Source: Monoraphidium neglectum (taxonomy: Eukaryota; Chlorophyta; Chlorophyceae; Sphaeropleales; Selenastraceae). Taken from it: a DNA stretch of 33,548 bases. How positions within the stretch are numbered: the first letter of the stretch is position 1; every line of letters begins with the position of its first letter. Below, in pieces: positions 10,301 to 20,986 of this stretch. The stretch lies in contig NW_014013498.1 in assembly GCF_000611645.1 (NCBI RefSeq), positions 7,484 through 41,031 on the forward strand, in the 5' to 3' direction. The notes beneath the pieces were generated by a model, which did not search any database, was not told the origin of the DNA, and worked only from the letters and a program-made list of their open reading frames with translations. Position numbers and translations under genes: made by a program.

Positions 10301-13300
10301 GATGCTGATTGATTACACCTTCCCTGACTTCCCTCTGTTGTGCGACGTTCCCCTCTCCCGCATGCATTTGCAGCTGTGCCCCCCTGGCTTTGGCCGCGCC
10401 AATATCGTGACGGGCCCCCACCATATAGTGTGGATGGGAGATCTTAACTACCGCGTAGATTGGGGCCAGCAGGTAGGTGTTACTGCTGCCAACATCCTGG
10501 CTTTGTATTACTCGTGTGTGCACCACTTTTGAAGATGGATATGGCATGCACTTTCATGCTGAGATTCTCCCCCATCCCTTGGCCCTCTCCAAGGCCACCA
10601 CACAGAGCGACACGCCCACCTCTGAGGACCATGCAGCCATGGTGGCGCTCGTGCAGGCTCAGGACTACGCGCCGCTCCTAGCAGGGGACCAGCTGGCGCG
10701 GGAGATGCGGGGGGGCCGCGTGTTTCCCGGCTTCAAGGAGGCTCCAGTGTGCTTCCCGCCGACGTTCAAGGTGCTCAAGGGGGAGCCAGGCCTGGCCTAT
10801 GGTGCCAAGCGCTCCCCAGCATGGTGCGACCGCGTCCTGGTGCGCAGCAACCTCCCCCACAAGGCGGCACAGCTTGGAGCCTATTGGTGCTGCCCCGAAA
10901 TCACAACATCGGACCACAAGCCCGTTGCTGCCACCATGCAGCTTCCCCTGGGTGAGTAAGCGCGGGAGCGGGGGTGTCAAACGAGGACACAGGGCTCTGT
11001 GCCTGGGGTACCAGCCTCGGTCAGCCTTGTGGTGTCAAACGTTCGGCTGTGACTGTGAGTGTATGCGGGCATGACGAATACAAGGCGACTGCAGCAATGC
11101 AACATGCAGACTGGTGACATGTGAAGCTCTAGCAGCATGTACGTGTCAAAGTGCTTGATTGGCAGTGGCAAATGTAATGGATCAATACATCACAAAAGAG
11201 TGTGTGCCTCGCGCGCACGGTTGCAGGTTTCGCTTCAGCTCACCTGTCTCTGACACGCATCTTGTGCTAACGTGCAGAGATTGCTGCCATCAAGGTCATG
11301 CCCAGCATCCCATCAACGACTGCTATTGCTAGGCGTGCACTTGTTCGCTTCACGGCACCAGCCACGCCACCATATTCCTCCCTGCTCATTTGCTGCGCAC
11401 CTGCAGTGGCTCCCCCCATGTTGCCGGCGGAGCGGCCCAAGCCGTTTCAATTGTATCTCAGCAGCGTCCGGCTGGTGGGCGAGGACACCTGGAAGGGCCT
11501 TGTGCAGCTGATTGACGACAGGCTGCTATCACAGGGTGGAGACAAGTTGCGCCTCATGGTGTCGGGCTCGGCCCTGCCAGGCAGCGACAGGGAGTACGTG
11601 AGTGCTGCACGTGGCTTCATGAGGGCTTTGGGCTGGCGCGCTTCAATGCTGCCAGTGACACAAGTGCATGGTTCCTGGAATGGCAACACTGGTATCAGGC
11701 CCATGAGCCTGATGGCCAGCTTGTGATTGCCAGCATGCACCCTCAGCCTATTCGGCGGCAGTGCTACCTACCCAACCACATCCGTGTCACCCCATTTGCA
11801 CCTCAAGCCCCTCCCTCTTGGCTTACTCATACGCAGCAGGTCGCCCTGGACACAGCCCGCGTGCGCGCCGGGTGCGAAATCCTGGCCACCAACCTGGTCA
11901 ACATCACAGGCAGGGCGCCGGCCACGACAACTGCTGGCGCAGAGGCAGCGGCCGAGCGCGAGGCCCTGCAGAATTTATCGCTGCTTCAAGGGGAGGCGTC
12001 CATCCCGCTGACACCCACCAGCCTTGCCATCGTACGCGACGCAAAGTGAGTGCTTGACGCAACACCTGCCGTTGTTTTATTAAGCTTGGCTGGAAGTCCA
12101 GGGCAGCTCGGAAAGCAGTAGGGGCAGCGCCCCTCCAAGCGAATACATGCTACAGACTTCCGGCCCATTGCTGGTTGAGCCAAGTGCCATTAGCACGTCT
12201 CACACCNNNNNNNNNNNNNNNNNNNNNNNNNNNNNNNNNNNNNNNNNNNNNNNNNNNNNNNNNNNNNNNNNNNNNNNNNNNNNNNNNNNNNNNNNNNNNN
12301 NNNNNNNNNNNNNNNNNNNNNNNNNNNNNNNNNNNNNNNNNNNNNNNNNNNNNNNNNNNNNNNNNNNNNNNNNNNNNNNNNNNNNNNNNNNNNNNNNNNN
12401 NNNNNNNNNNNNNNNNNNNNNNNNNNNNNNNNNNNNNNNNNNNNNNNNNNNNNNNNNNNNNNNNNNNNNNNNNNNNNNNNNNNNNNNNNNNNNNNNNNNN
12501 NNNNNNNNNNNNNNNNNNNNNNNNNNNNNNNNNNNNNNNNNNNNNNNNNNNNNNNNNNNNNNNNNNNNNNNNNNNNNNNNNNNNNNNNNNNNNNNNNNNN
12601 NNNNNNNNNNNNNNNNNNNNNNNNNNNNNNNNNNNNNNNNNNNNNNNNNNNNNNNNNNNNNNNNNNNNNNNNNNNNNNNNNNNNNNNNNNNNNNNNNNNN
12701 NNNNNNNNNNNNNNNNNNNNNNNNNNNNNNNNNNNNNNNNNNNNNNNNNNNNNNNNNNNNNNNNNNNNNNNNNNNNNNNNNNNNNNNNNNNNNNNNNNNN
12801 NNNNNNNNNNNNNNNNNNNNNNNNNNNNNNNNNNNNNNNNNNNNNNNNNNNNNNNNNNNNNNNNNNNNNNNNNNNNNNNNNNNNNNNNNNNNNNNNNNNN
12901 NNNNNNNNNNNNNNNNNNNNNNNNNNNNNNNNNNNNNNNNNNNNNNGCGCCTGCAAACCCTGCAGGCTGCTGATACGACTGGCAGTGAAGGAGGGGTTTC
13001 ACATGCACACCGTTGCGCACGGTGTCATGCCGCTCAACTCGGCAGCAGTGGACTTTGCCAGCCGCCGCTTCAAGCCGAGTGGCGTGGCTGTTGACCTGGA
13101 GACGCCGGACGGCAAGCGCGTGGGCGTGCTTGGTGTGGAGCTCCAGATGCTTACTAGCAACCGGACACGGTCCATTGTGGCTGATGCCGTGCGTCGCATG
13201 CGGCTGATGGCCGCCATTAGCAGCAATCAACGCGCGCTTTCACGCGCCGCCAGTGCGAGCGCCATGCAGCCCAAGACCATAGCCAAGTCAGGCGAAGCGG

Positions 13301-13326
13301 CCTCTCGCAGTGCCTCCCATACGTGA
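7304..13326 (+). CDS. C2-domain inositol polyphosphate 5-phosphatase
   Basis: Exons in phase: about 7777-7913, 8051-8159, 8340-9052, 9376-9459, 9616-9731, 9926-10100, 10374-10472, 10606-10951, 11278-11334, 11407-11597, 11840-12045; then the N gap; last exon up to 13326. A likely earlier exon lies at about 7304-7680, but its donor is unclear. The first exons encode a C2 fold ([32 protein letters not shown]). The catalytic domain has ATWNVGN, QECSY, a Gly-rich insert, [30 protein letters not shown] and SPAWCDRVL, followed by TSDHKPV. The two diagnostic signatures of the Mg2+-dependent 5-phosphatases are intact, so it should remove the 5-phosphate of phosphoinositides or inositol phosphates. The C-terminal extension ([27 protein letters not shown]) may hold further C2-like beta sheets. 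Exact substrate is unknown. Confidence 0.85.
8763..8905 (+). repeat. Gly/Asp-rich low-complexity insert within the 5-phosphatase catalytic domain
   Basis: GGC/GGT-rich coding sequence between the QECSY motif and the next catalytic exon encodes a Gly-Ser-Asp run. It is in frame with the flanking 5-phosphatase sequence and is probably a disordered surface loop. Confidence 0.75.
9086..9172 (+). repeat. (TGGA)n microsatellite in a 5-phosphatase intron
   Basis: About 20 imperfect copies of TGGA/TGGG lie just after the GTGAGA donor at 9053, inside intron 9053-9375. Read as protein it gives a meaningless Gly-Trp-Met-Asp run. Confidence 0.9.
12207..12946. other. Assembly gap (740 N)
   Basis: All bases are N. 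The gap falls in the C-terminal part of the 5-phosphatase gene, after the phase-2 donor at 12046, so at least one exon or exon part is missing. The true gap length is unknown. Confidence 0.99.
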
Positions 13327-13658
13327 CGCGTTTACGCGCGACACTGAATTGAACCCCTCCTGTAGGGTTCATTTCAATGTATGCGTGGTTCCGCAGGCAC
13401 TGCACAATGTGCTTCTGTTCAGCTGTGCAATTGATTTTTGCAAGCATCAGGCTCTGCATTTGAAACAGCTGGTGGCCATGCTGTGTCCGTTTATTGGCGT
13501 CTGTCGACACCACTGACTGGGTCCGCGGAATTTGCATAGATATCGTTGCGGGTGCTGGCGTTTCGAGCAAGGTACTCACTGCCGCACCAGCAGGTGACAA
13601 CAGCAATAGCCACTGTGCAATGGCAAACAGTTTGGAGTGGTCGCCGTCAGTACAAAGC

Positions 13659-13663
13659 TGTAA
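13659..13663 (+). promoter_or_regulatory. TGTAA polyadenylation signal, 5-phosphatase gene
   Basis: TGTAA lies 333 bases after the stop at 13324-13326, a plausible 3' UTR length for a green alga. Another TGTAA occurs near 13842. Confidence 0.45.
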
Positions 13664-13689
13664 TGTTTCATCATCATGAGGTTTTCACA

Positions 13690-14310
13690 CCAGAGACATT
13701 TGACAATCAGGTGTCCAGCCCTGGATGTGGGAGTGTTCTGAGTGATTTTTCTGGCGTTCTAGGTAATGAAGGGGGTCCAGGGACATGCTGTTGGGCTTGG
13801 TAGTGGACGCTGATTCTGGCAACGGAGTCTGCCACCCATTGTAATGCTGGTTGTTGAGGTTGTCTGAGCTGGGCTGGCAGGGGTGAGAAGCTACTTGCAC
13901 GATAACATGCGTGGCGCGAAACATCGTCAAGGACAAAGCTTGCATGTGGCAACAGCAAACTATTTGCTGTGTCCCAGGTCTTGTAGCAACCCTGCAGCAG
14001 CTGGTCGCTCAAATCCAGCACCTTGTTCCTGATGTCCAACTGTTGCTAAATGTGAGGGTGCTTCCTGGCTGATGTCGAGAAGGTGTGCAGCACCCGCGCC
14101 TGGCCCCTCGTTGCCTGCCCAAAAAGTGAACTAGAACCAAGGTGCTATTTATGGCAGCCATCTCACCGAGCTCCCAAGAAGCAGACCTTGTCAAGACAAT
14201 TCACGAAGACTCCCACCAAGAGGAACTCTTCGTGGCCGGGATCAGGAATGCACATCAGGGCCCTTGCTATGTGTCCGTTGCTGCACCCAGGCATTTGATT
14301 AGCTGCCTGT
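13690..14310 (-). pseudogene. Fragments of an unidentified - strand gene
   Basis: On the - strand, about 14290-14171 reads as an open segment containing EEFLLVGVFVNCLDKVCF and ends at a good GTGAGA donor. About 14045-13870 reads as an amphipathic segment (LDIRNKVLDLSDQLLQGCYK). Both look coding in composition. However, the phase-2 end of the first segment does not join the second: either available acceptor (TTTAG or CAACAG) puts it into a frame that stops after about ten codons. I do not recognise the family. It may be a decayed gene, a gene with an exon I missed, or chance. Confidence 0.25.
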
Positions 14311-14493
14311 GATTCCCTTGAGCAGCCGAAGAGGCTGTCAGTTGCATGCGTCAATGCAACGCTCATAATGACCCTGCAACTTGCAATCTATGACTACCTA
14401 GTCTAGTCGTAATATCCATGCAAGGTGGAAACAGGGGAAGACATGGATGACAGTTGGTGACAAGAAGTCAAGTGCGGTTGTGAACGCAGGGGA

Positions 14494-16353
14494 CTAAGCA
14501 CCGGTGCTCGTTTTTTGGCCCGTGGCTGGTGCCGGCCGCAGCTGCGTGTACCAGGGCGCTAGGCCCAGGTTGTCCTGGAGCCAGTGCAGCTGGCTCCATT
14601 GCAGCGTAACACCATCCACACCCATTAGGCCACTGGACGCACCGTCGCCAACATACGACCACCTGGCAGAGAAGGGACAAAGAGTGCGCCAGGAAAGCGG
14701 GCATGTGGCTTGACGTGTGGTCAACGGCGACATGTGCACTGCTGCTGCGCAGCTACAGCGCAGTACGGCCTCACAAACAGCCCGCCGGTGGGCAAGCACT
14801 GGATAGCAGTGTAGGGTTCAGGGTTCAATTCTGCAGGCAGAGCTTTGAACTCACCAGAACCACCCGCTAGCTGGTTCAGATGCCCATTCCTTGGCTGGAT
14901 CTCTGGCTGTGATGAATCGCGCCGCATCACTCAGGTAAGCCGCTTGCTGGGAGTCGTCCAGGCGGCCTCCAACATCGCCCACCACTGCAGGAAACCGCCG
15001 GCACTTGGGCTTCGTTCCGTTTACGCCCTGCTTGGTAACGCAAAAGCCCCTAGACTGTAGCTCGCCCCTGCACGCGGTGATGAGGCCAAGCAATGGTCAA
15101 TATGCAACGACGTTCCTTAAGCAAAATCAACCCCGCTGCAGCCGCAAACACTGCAAGATGCGCAACTCAGCCAAAGCTGCGCGTGTCATACACCCACCAG
15201 CTCTGTGCGTAGGTTTCCCACTGCTTGGGGCCCCCTAGCATTGTGATGCGGTCTGCCACTGCTGCTGCCATAATGCTGGGCGTGATCAGCACGCGGGCGC
15301 GGTAGGACCGGCCCACCAGCGCCGCCCAAAAGCCGGCCGCGTCGTCTGCCCCCAACTTCACCGCGGCATGCGCATCCGCAGCAAAGCTGGCGCCCAAGGC
15401 ACCTCCCGCGCCTCCTTGCAGCATGAAGAGAAACCCGCCAGGCGAGACGACTCCGACCGCATCCATGGCTGCGAGATAATAATCGCCCAAGGGGGGGCGT
15501 GACGCACTGCCCCCCTTCCAGCTCATGTCAAACAGGGTTGGGCTGCTGATGAGGTCCAGCAACACGCGGCCTGACATCTGCTCCTTCCAAGCAGGCAGGC
15601 ATGTCAGCGCCGCCGCCAGCCGCTGCCATGCTGCCGCGAAGGCAGCGGGGCTCCCGAGATCCTCGGGACCATTGGCATCGGGCGCGGATCTCTGCAGATC
15701 GTTTGGCGGCTGCTGCTGATGCTGCTGCTGATGATGCTGCTGCTGCTGCTGTTGCTGCAACTGCTTTGATGCCAGTCCCTGCAGCGTCAGCGCCTCTGTT
15801 GTCGGTGCTTGCGGCCTGAAATCCAGAACGACATAGAGCCCTGCTCGCGTCAAGAATTCAGCCGTCCACAGCAGGCGGGTAAGTGTCGTCGGGCCACGTG
15901 GCACATACGCGTTGCAGCCACTGCCGCTGCTGTCCCCTCCTTTGCTGCCATACCCCGGCGGCCAGAAGGGCTGCGGGGGCGGCGGCAAGGCTGTGCTGTT
16001 CTTTGGGGGGCCCTTGGGGCTGACAGCAAGCTTGGTGAGCTCGGCAATGCTCGGGGGTTGTCCAGGGCAGGCCCGCGTTACGTCGAGTGGTGCCGACTGC
16101 AGGTCGTCGAAGGTGAACGGCAGCCGCACCGCATTGAATCCCAGCAGGCGCACAACATGCACAGTTGCTGCAAAATCGCCGCCAACCCAGGCCGGCTGCT
16201 GATCAGCGCCCGCGAGCGCCACAAACGTGCCGCCACTGTCGAAGCCGGGCCAGCTGATGCCACGCAGCGTCACCGCCGCTGCACTGGCGGCTGTCATCAG
16301 GCGTGCGCCCTCCACGCGCAGAGGCGGCGCAGGCCGACCTCCAGACAACGTTT
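14494..16353 (-). CDS. GH5 cellulase-fold protein with replaced catalytic residues
   Basis: Exons: 16353-15198, 15067-14855 and 14662-14494, joined in phase 2 at both introns (donors GTGGGT and GTGAGT). The fold of glycoside hydrolase family 5 is followed in order: TLRGISWPGFDSGGTFV, NAVRLPFTFDDL, AGLYVVLDFRP, GRVLLDLISSPTLFDMSW, RVLITPSIMAA, W-GELQSRGFC, CRRFPAVVGDVGG, WSYVGDGASSG, LQWSQLHWLQDNLGLAPWY. The NEP acid/base site reads SSP, the nucleophile Glu (usually GE.G) reads GD.G, and the His-x-Tyr site reads SIM. Hydrolase activity is therefore unlikely although the frame is intact. A Gln/His insert lies at about 15710-15765. The 16353 exon begins with two bases of a split codon, so a 5' exon is missing from this model; one candidate lies at 16893-16803. 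Confidence 0.8.
15712..15766 (-). repeat. CAG/CAT repeat encoding Gln/His insert
   Basis: CTG/ATG-type repeats on the + strand encode an interrupted Gln and His run on the - strand, in frame within the GH5-fold protein. It falls between the LDFRP strand and the next helix, so it is probably a surface loop. Confidence 0.85.
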
Positions 16354-16802
16354 CTGCGCGCGGTCAGCAACATATATATGACAATGGCTGCGCTGAATGT
16401 TGCAGAATCACACAGGACGCCAGTCAACATACCGTCGCAACCAAACTCGGTCACTGTGCAGCACGGCACCCCCTCGCACCTGCTGGAAGCTCGCCGGACA
16501 GGTCTTTACATGATGGGGGTGGCGTGTCAGCCGTGTCAGGACCAGAAGCACGCGCACCGAAGCCGTTCCGCGAGCCCAACGCCTGCTGCTGCATGCCTAA
16601 AGCAGTGGGTGTTGCCGTCACATCACCGCGGATCTGCCGCTGTGCTCGCAACGCCAGTGGTGTGATTACCTGTGTGTTGAAGGAGAGGTTGAGGTGTGGC
16701 GGAGGCGCACGTACGGGAACGATTGGCCTTCCTAACAGTACCAGTCAGCTCCCAGGTCTATAAAATACACGGATTCAGCATGCAATTGAGATTTGACCTG
16801 AA

Positions 16803-16893
16803 CCTCCCAGCTGTCGTGCTTGACTGAGACGCACCGAAACGGCCACGACCGCAAGCAGACCGCCCCAGAACCAGCCCTTGCGCAAGAACGCCC
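16803..16893 (-). other. Possible 5' exon with a membrane anchor for the GH5-like protein
   Basis: In one - strand frame this reads FLRKGWFWGGLLAVVAVSV followed by RLSQARQ: a basic flank, then about 14 hydrophobic residues, as in a type II signal anchor. It ends near possible GT donors (GTTCAG, GTCAAA). That frame has no in-frame ATG after the preceding stop near 16952, so the segment would need a further upstream exon. The link to the GH5 gene is inferred from position and strand only. Confidence 0.25.
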
Positions 16894-16899
16894 ATGTGC

Positions 16900-18595
16900 C
16901 CTCATCTCCTGTGCGGCGTTCTGGGGCGATGCGCGAGGGATTCGCGACGCTTCAAAGCACGGGATTCGGCGCATCATTGTGTGGCTTCCGTCGGCAAGTG
17001 AGGCCGACGCGAGGCTTCCCAGCCCGTCGCCGGTGGGGCAGCAGCAGCGCGTCGGCATTGCGCAGCGCCAATGCGCGTGTGCCGAAGGTACCGTCTGTGT
17101 CGCCCGCTTCATCACAAGCGACAATATGTGTGCAACTATCCCCGCCTAATTGCAGCACTCGCGCGTGACGCTTCATCGCCACACCGCCTTGAATCGGAAT
17201 CGCAAACCGTCCTGCCTCTTAGCAACTCACTGGCTAGGCCGGGATTCTTGTTCTTGTCATCCAGGAGCTCCAAATCAATCACCTTGCCATCAGACATCGA
17301 CCCCACGAGCTCCTAATGCGCCCAGGCAGGGACGCTGCCTACGGTGGCTCTGACAGTTGCGTACAAGCGGGTGACACTTATGCCGCAGGTGGAATAACAT
17401 ATGTCATCCCAGATGCGATGCAAAAGCTGCCAACAGGATGCGGGTCACCTGCCACCTAGTTGTTGGCGACAGGAGGTGCGTGTGGAAGCCCCCTCAGGGT
17501 TCTCTCTCAGCCCAATCCGCAGGCAGAGGGCGCTAGGAGGGCTGCACATCATCCATGTGATTCAGGAGGTAGTTGTGGTGTGCCTGATTGTGCGGGAAGC
17601 AAAACAAAGGGTCAGGCGGACCCCCGAGAGTGAACAGACTTGTGCATCAGCCCTCGTGTAACTATGCGATTTCGCAGTACCGTACATTGCCTGTACCCAC
17701 TGCAAGCCACTGCCGTACACTGGGGCGTGACAAGGGCATCTTGTTGCCGGCTTTCCCTTATTTCTGCCCACCTGACAATTCTGCAGCAGGCGGCTTCTAG
17801 GCAATTAGGGTGGGTCGATGGAGGCCGCCGCGCATATGCAGCTCACACACATTTCCTTGGCGCGTACAGTATCCCTTCACCCTTCACGGCTCCAAAGTTA
17901 TTTGCAGACCCGATGACGGGTTGCCCCGCAGGTCGCAGAAGCCGCTCACTCACCCGCATTGCTCCATTGCGCCCGGCAGGCTTCGTTGTCAACAAGCGGT
18001 CGCACCATAAGCAGCCGTCACCAGTTGGCCAGCTTCAATTGATTCGAAATTTCCCCACATTCAAGCCTTGTGCCACACCGTATTGCACACTTGATCACAA
18101 GCTCGGTGTCTCTGCACATCCTGGACCATCGCAAGACGGACGGCAATAACGGTGATTGTTTAGAGCAGGGTATATACGATACTTCGGCCAGTAGAGCGCT
18201 AGTTCGTAGCTCACGACAGCGCCCGTGGTCTCTGGCCAGCTCACTCCTGGATCGACCCGCCGCAAGGACCCCAAGTGAGATTTTTATCGTGTACCGAAAT
18301 TACGTGGCATCGTTGCTAGTCTGTGCTGTGAAGCGGCTGTTGCCGTGGTGCGCGCTGGCGCGCTGCTCGCTGGCAGGCGTCATGCATGTGCTGCAGTGAG
18401 GTATGCGCATGGCCTGCTAAGTGTGCATGCACTTTGAAAGGTCTGCTCTGTGAGTACAATGAACGCACATGCTGCCCCCTCATGGCAGTTGGCTCCTCAG
18501 CTGAGCTTAGCTGACCGAGGAGGCCTCACTTGCAACGGCAACAGGCTGCGGCCGGCGCCGCACGCGGAGTGCGCGGGGCGCAGCAGTCGGCCGCC
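16900..18595. other. 1.7 kb intergenic region between divergent GH5-like and NADH pyrophosphatase genes
   Basis: No reading frame with a recognisable domain was found. The only notable signal is a TATATA at about 18171-18176 on the + strand, 425 bases before the first ATG of the NADH pyrophosphatase, which could be its core promoter. Confidence 0.4.
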
Positions 18596-20986
18596 ATGCT
18601 GGGGCAGCAGCACTTCACCTCCAATCCGCTGTGCCGTCTGTCAGACGTGCCTGCGCGTTTTCGTGCGTCATCGCGGCCGGATAATGAGGTCAGCCTGGTG
18701 GTGGTGGCGGGGCGCGAGGTGGTAGTGCGCACGCCCGCAGGCGCGCTGGGGCCGGGCGTCCACCAGGACCTGCAGGTGGGCTGGTGGGGGGACAGAGGGG
18801 GGGGGCGCCTGGACTGAGGCACCTCGGGAGGGACGGAGGGGGTGTGTTGATGGCGTGCGTCTTTAATGGGCGGATGCAGTCTCCGGGATGGCGAAGGGAT
18901 TGAAGCAAGGGCATGGCGCAGGTACGGCTGCAAGCAGCTCGGGGCCAGCCATAACAGCTACACCGCTGGGCAGGCCGTAATGCATGGCACGGGTCCCCAC
19001 TTTCCCACCCCATGATGCAGGCGCTGCTGCTGCGGCAGGATGACCCAGAGCTGCGGCTGGAAGGGGAGCAGATAGCGCTGGAGTGGGTGCCAGGTGGGCG
19101 GGTGATAAACGTTGCGCAGGTTGAGGGAGGGGCTTGGTCGCGCAGGTTGGGAGCTCTGGTTATTCGGCATGGGCTGCTGCACTATTATGCACCTGAGCCC
19201 AAGTGGTGGTTGTTACGAGGGCACGAATTCATCGACAATGGCAGGTTGACTCCCTCCTGATATCTGCTGGGGTCTCTCTTAGGCGCCCGCTCGCTCCTGC
19301 TCTTCTCCTCAGTGCACTTCTCCTCCACAACTTTTCATTTCATCATCTTTTAACACGCCGCTCTCAACGCACACATCTCTTTCAGACGACGGCATGCAAG
19401 CAGTGTCCCTGCCGCTCTACCTGCTGGGCCAGGACGTCAGCGGGCGCTGGACATTCGCACTCGACATCAGCGCAGCGCGTGACCTTTTCCTGGGGTTCCT
19501 GCGGGACTCCTGTGAATTGGAGGTGGCCATGAAGGACGTGCGCGTGCTGCTACCAGGCCTCAGCCTTGACGCATGTGCCATTGCAGGCCAGGCTGTTGCG
19601 CTTTCACAGTGGCATCAGGTGCGGTGATGTCGGAGGGTCGTGTGGGGCTTGATGACGTCCAGCTGGCAGTTGATGCGTGGACGCTGGTGGTACAGGAGCG
19701 GTGTTGCGTGACATGCCAGAAGCTCCTCCCATCAGCGTCCTGCAGCAAAAGCTATCAAGCCGGCCCAAATCCCATGATCACCGTTTCTCTATACACGCAG
19801 ACCCACCTCTTCTGCCCTCGCTGCGGCCAGCCGACCGTGCCCTTTGAGGCGGGGACTCGGCGTCGCTGCAGCGGCCCCGGTGCTCACAAGCTGTACCCGC
19901 GCACAGACCCGGTGGTGATCATGCTGGTGGAGTCACCAGACGGGACGCGCGCGCTGCTGGGCCGCAGCGCCAAAAGCACGCCCGGCATGTACACTTGCCT
20001 GAGTGGTTTCATCGACCAGTGCGAAGGCATTGAGGAGGCGGTGAGGCGCGAGGTCATGGAGGAGGCGCGCATCGCCGTCAGCGAGGTTCAGATTCTCGGG
20101 ACACAGCCCTGGCCAATCGGGCGCTACGGGTGCGGGGGGCCTTGGGGTGTGGCTGACAAGGGGTGGTGCCGGCGGAGGGGAGGCCCGTGAGGGTCCAGCT
20201 GCTGGCTGCTTGGCGGTGTGCAGCACTATTGTGGATAGGGTTGCTGACCTGCTCGTGGCTCTGCTTTCTTGTCCCTGGCAGCCACACTGGCGGTGTATGT
20301 GTACAACGCTGCGGTGCATGCAAATGCTGCCTGCATTCCCTGCCGCCTGCTGCATAATCGTGTGCCACTGCCCGTGTGTTGCAGCTCCTGCGAGCTGATG
20401 ATTGGGTGCGTGGCCAAGGCGCAGTCCTACGAGGTGCTGCTCAACACCAGCGAGATGGAGGACGTGCAGTGGTACGATCGCGCGGAGCTGGCGGCTGCTG
20501 TGCAGTGGTACGACAACTCCATCCCCCTGCAAGAGGCGCAGAAGCGGTCATGGGCGAATCTCGGCTTCTTCGTCCCTCCACCTTTTGCTATCGCCCACCA
20601 CATCATGCGAGCATGGGCGTTGCACGAAGTGAGGCACAGCGCACGCTTGTTGGGGCGTGAGGGGCCGATAGATAGCAAGACCACACTTGACCTGAAAACG
20701 GGACCTGCAAGTTGGCGTCTGCGCTGCGCATTGCTGCCTCGCTCGTCTCCTGGACACCATCACACCGCACTGGATCCGCTTTTGCTTGCCTTGAAAGTGT
20801 GGGTGAAAGAGCGCCTGACCTGTCGCCCACTCATCCACCCTACAATCCCATCCTGCTACGTCGTTGCAGGGGCCCTGGTTTGTCGAGCCAGACAGTGCAG
20901 TGAATGGACACGGCAGCAGGAGCGGCAGCGTGGGGGCGGGGCAGCTGGAAAGCAGCAGCGCGGGGGTCACCAGAGCGGCGCTGTGA
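18596..20986 (+). CDS. NUDT12/NudC-like NADH pyrophosphatase (Nudix hydrolase)
   Basis: Six exons join in phase: 18596-18775, 19021-19093, 19386-19618, 19801-20129, 20385-20628, 20870-20986, giving 391 residues. The order is that of the NADH pyrophosphatase subfamily: an N-terminal domain (SNPLCRLSDVPARFR), a zinc ribbon beginning FCPRCG (Cys167, Cys170, Cys185), the YPRTDPVVIML strand, the Nudix box at residues 231-253 and a TQPWP motif, then ELMIGCVAKA and EMEDVQWYDRAEL. Family members cleave NADH to NMNH and AMP or remove NAD caps from RNA. Oddities: the Nudix box has Arg252 where Gly is usual, SQPWPFP reads TQPWPIG, and the fourth ribbon Cys appears to be missing (CSGPGAH). Start chosen: first in-frame ATG (GCCGCCATG context). 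A start in an upstream exon is not excluded. Confidence 0.85.

Noticed and set aside
12147..13326. Long open frames across 12207-12946
   Set aside because: They are made of N. Only the part after 12946 is real coding sequence.
15167..15197. Stop codon at 15167 as the end of the GH5-like protein
   Set aside because: A GTGGGT donor at 15197 joins in phase to 15067, restoring the conserved GH5 segment (W-GELQSRGFC...CRRFP). The stop is inside an intron.
18170..18230. tRNA-like stretch (GTTCGTAGC near 18205)
   Set aside because: No matching acceptor stem, D arm or anticodon arm could be folded around it.
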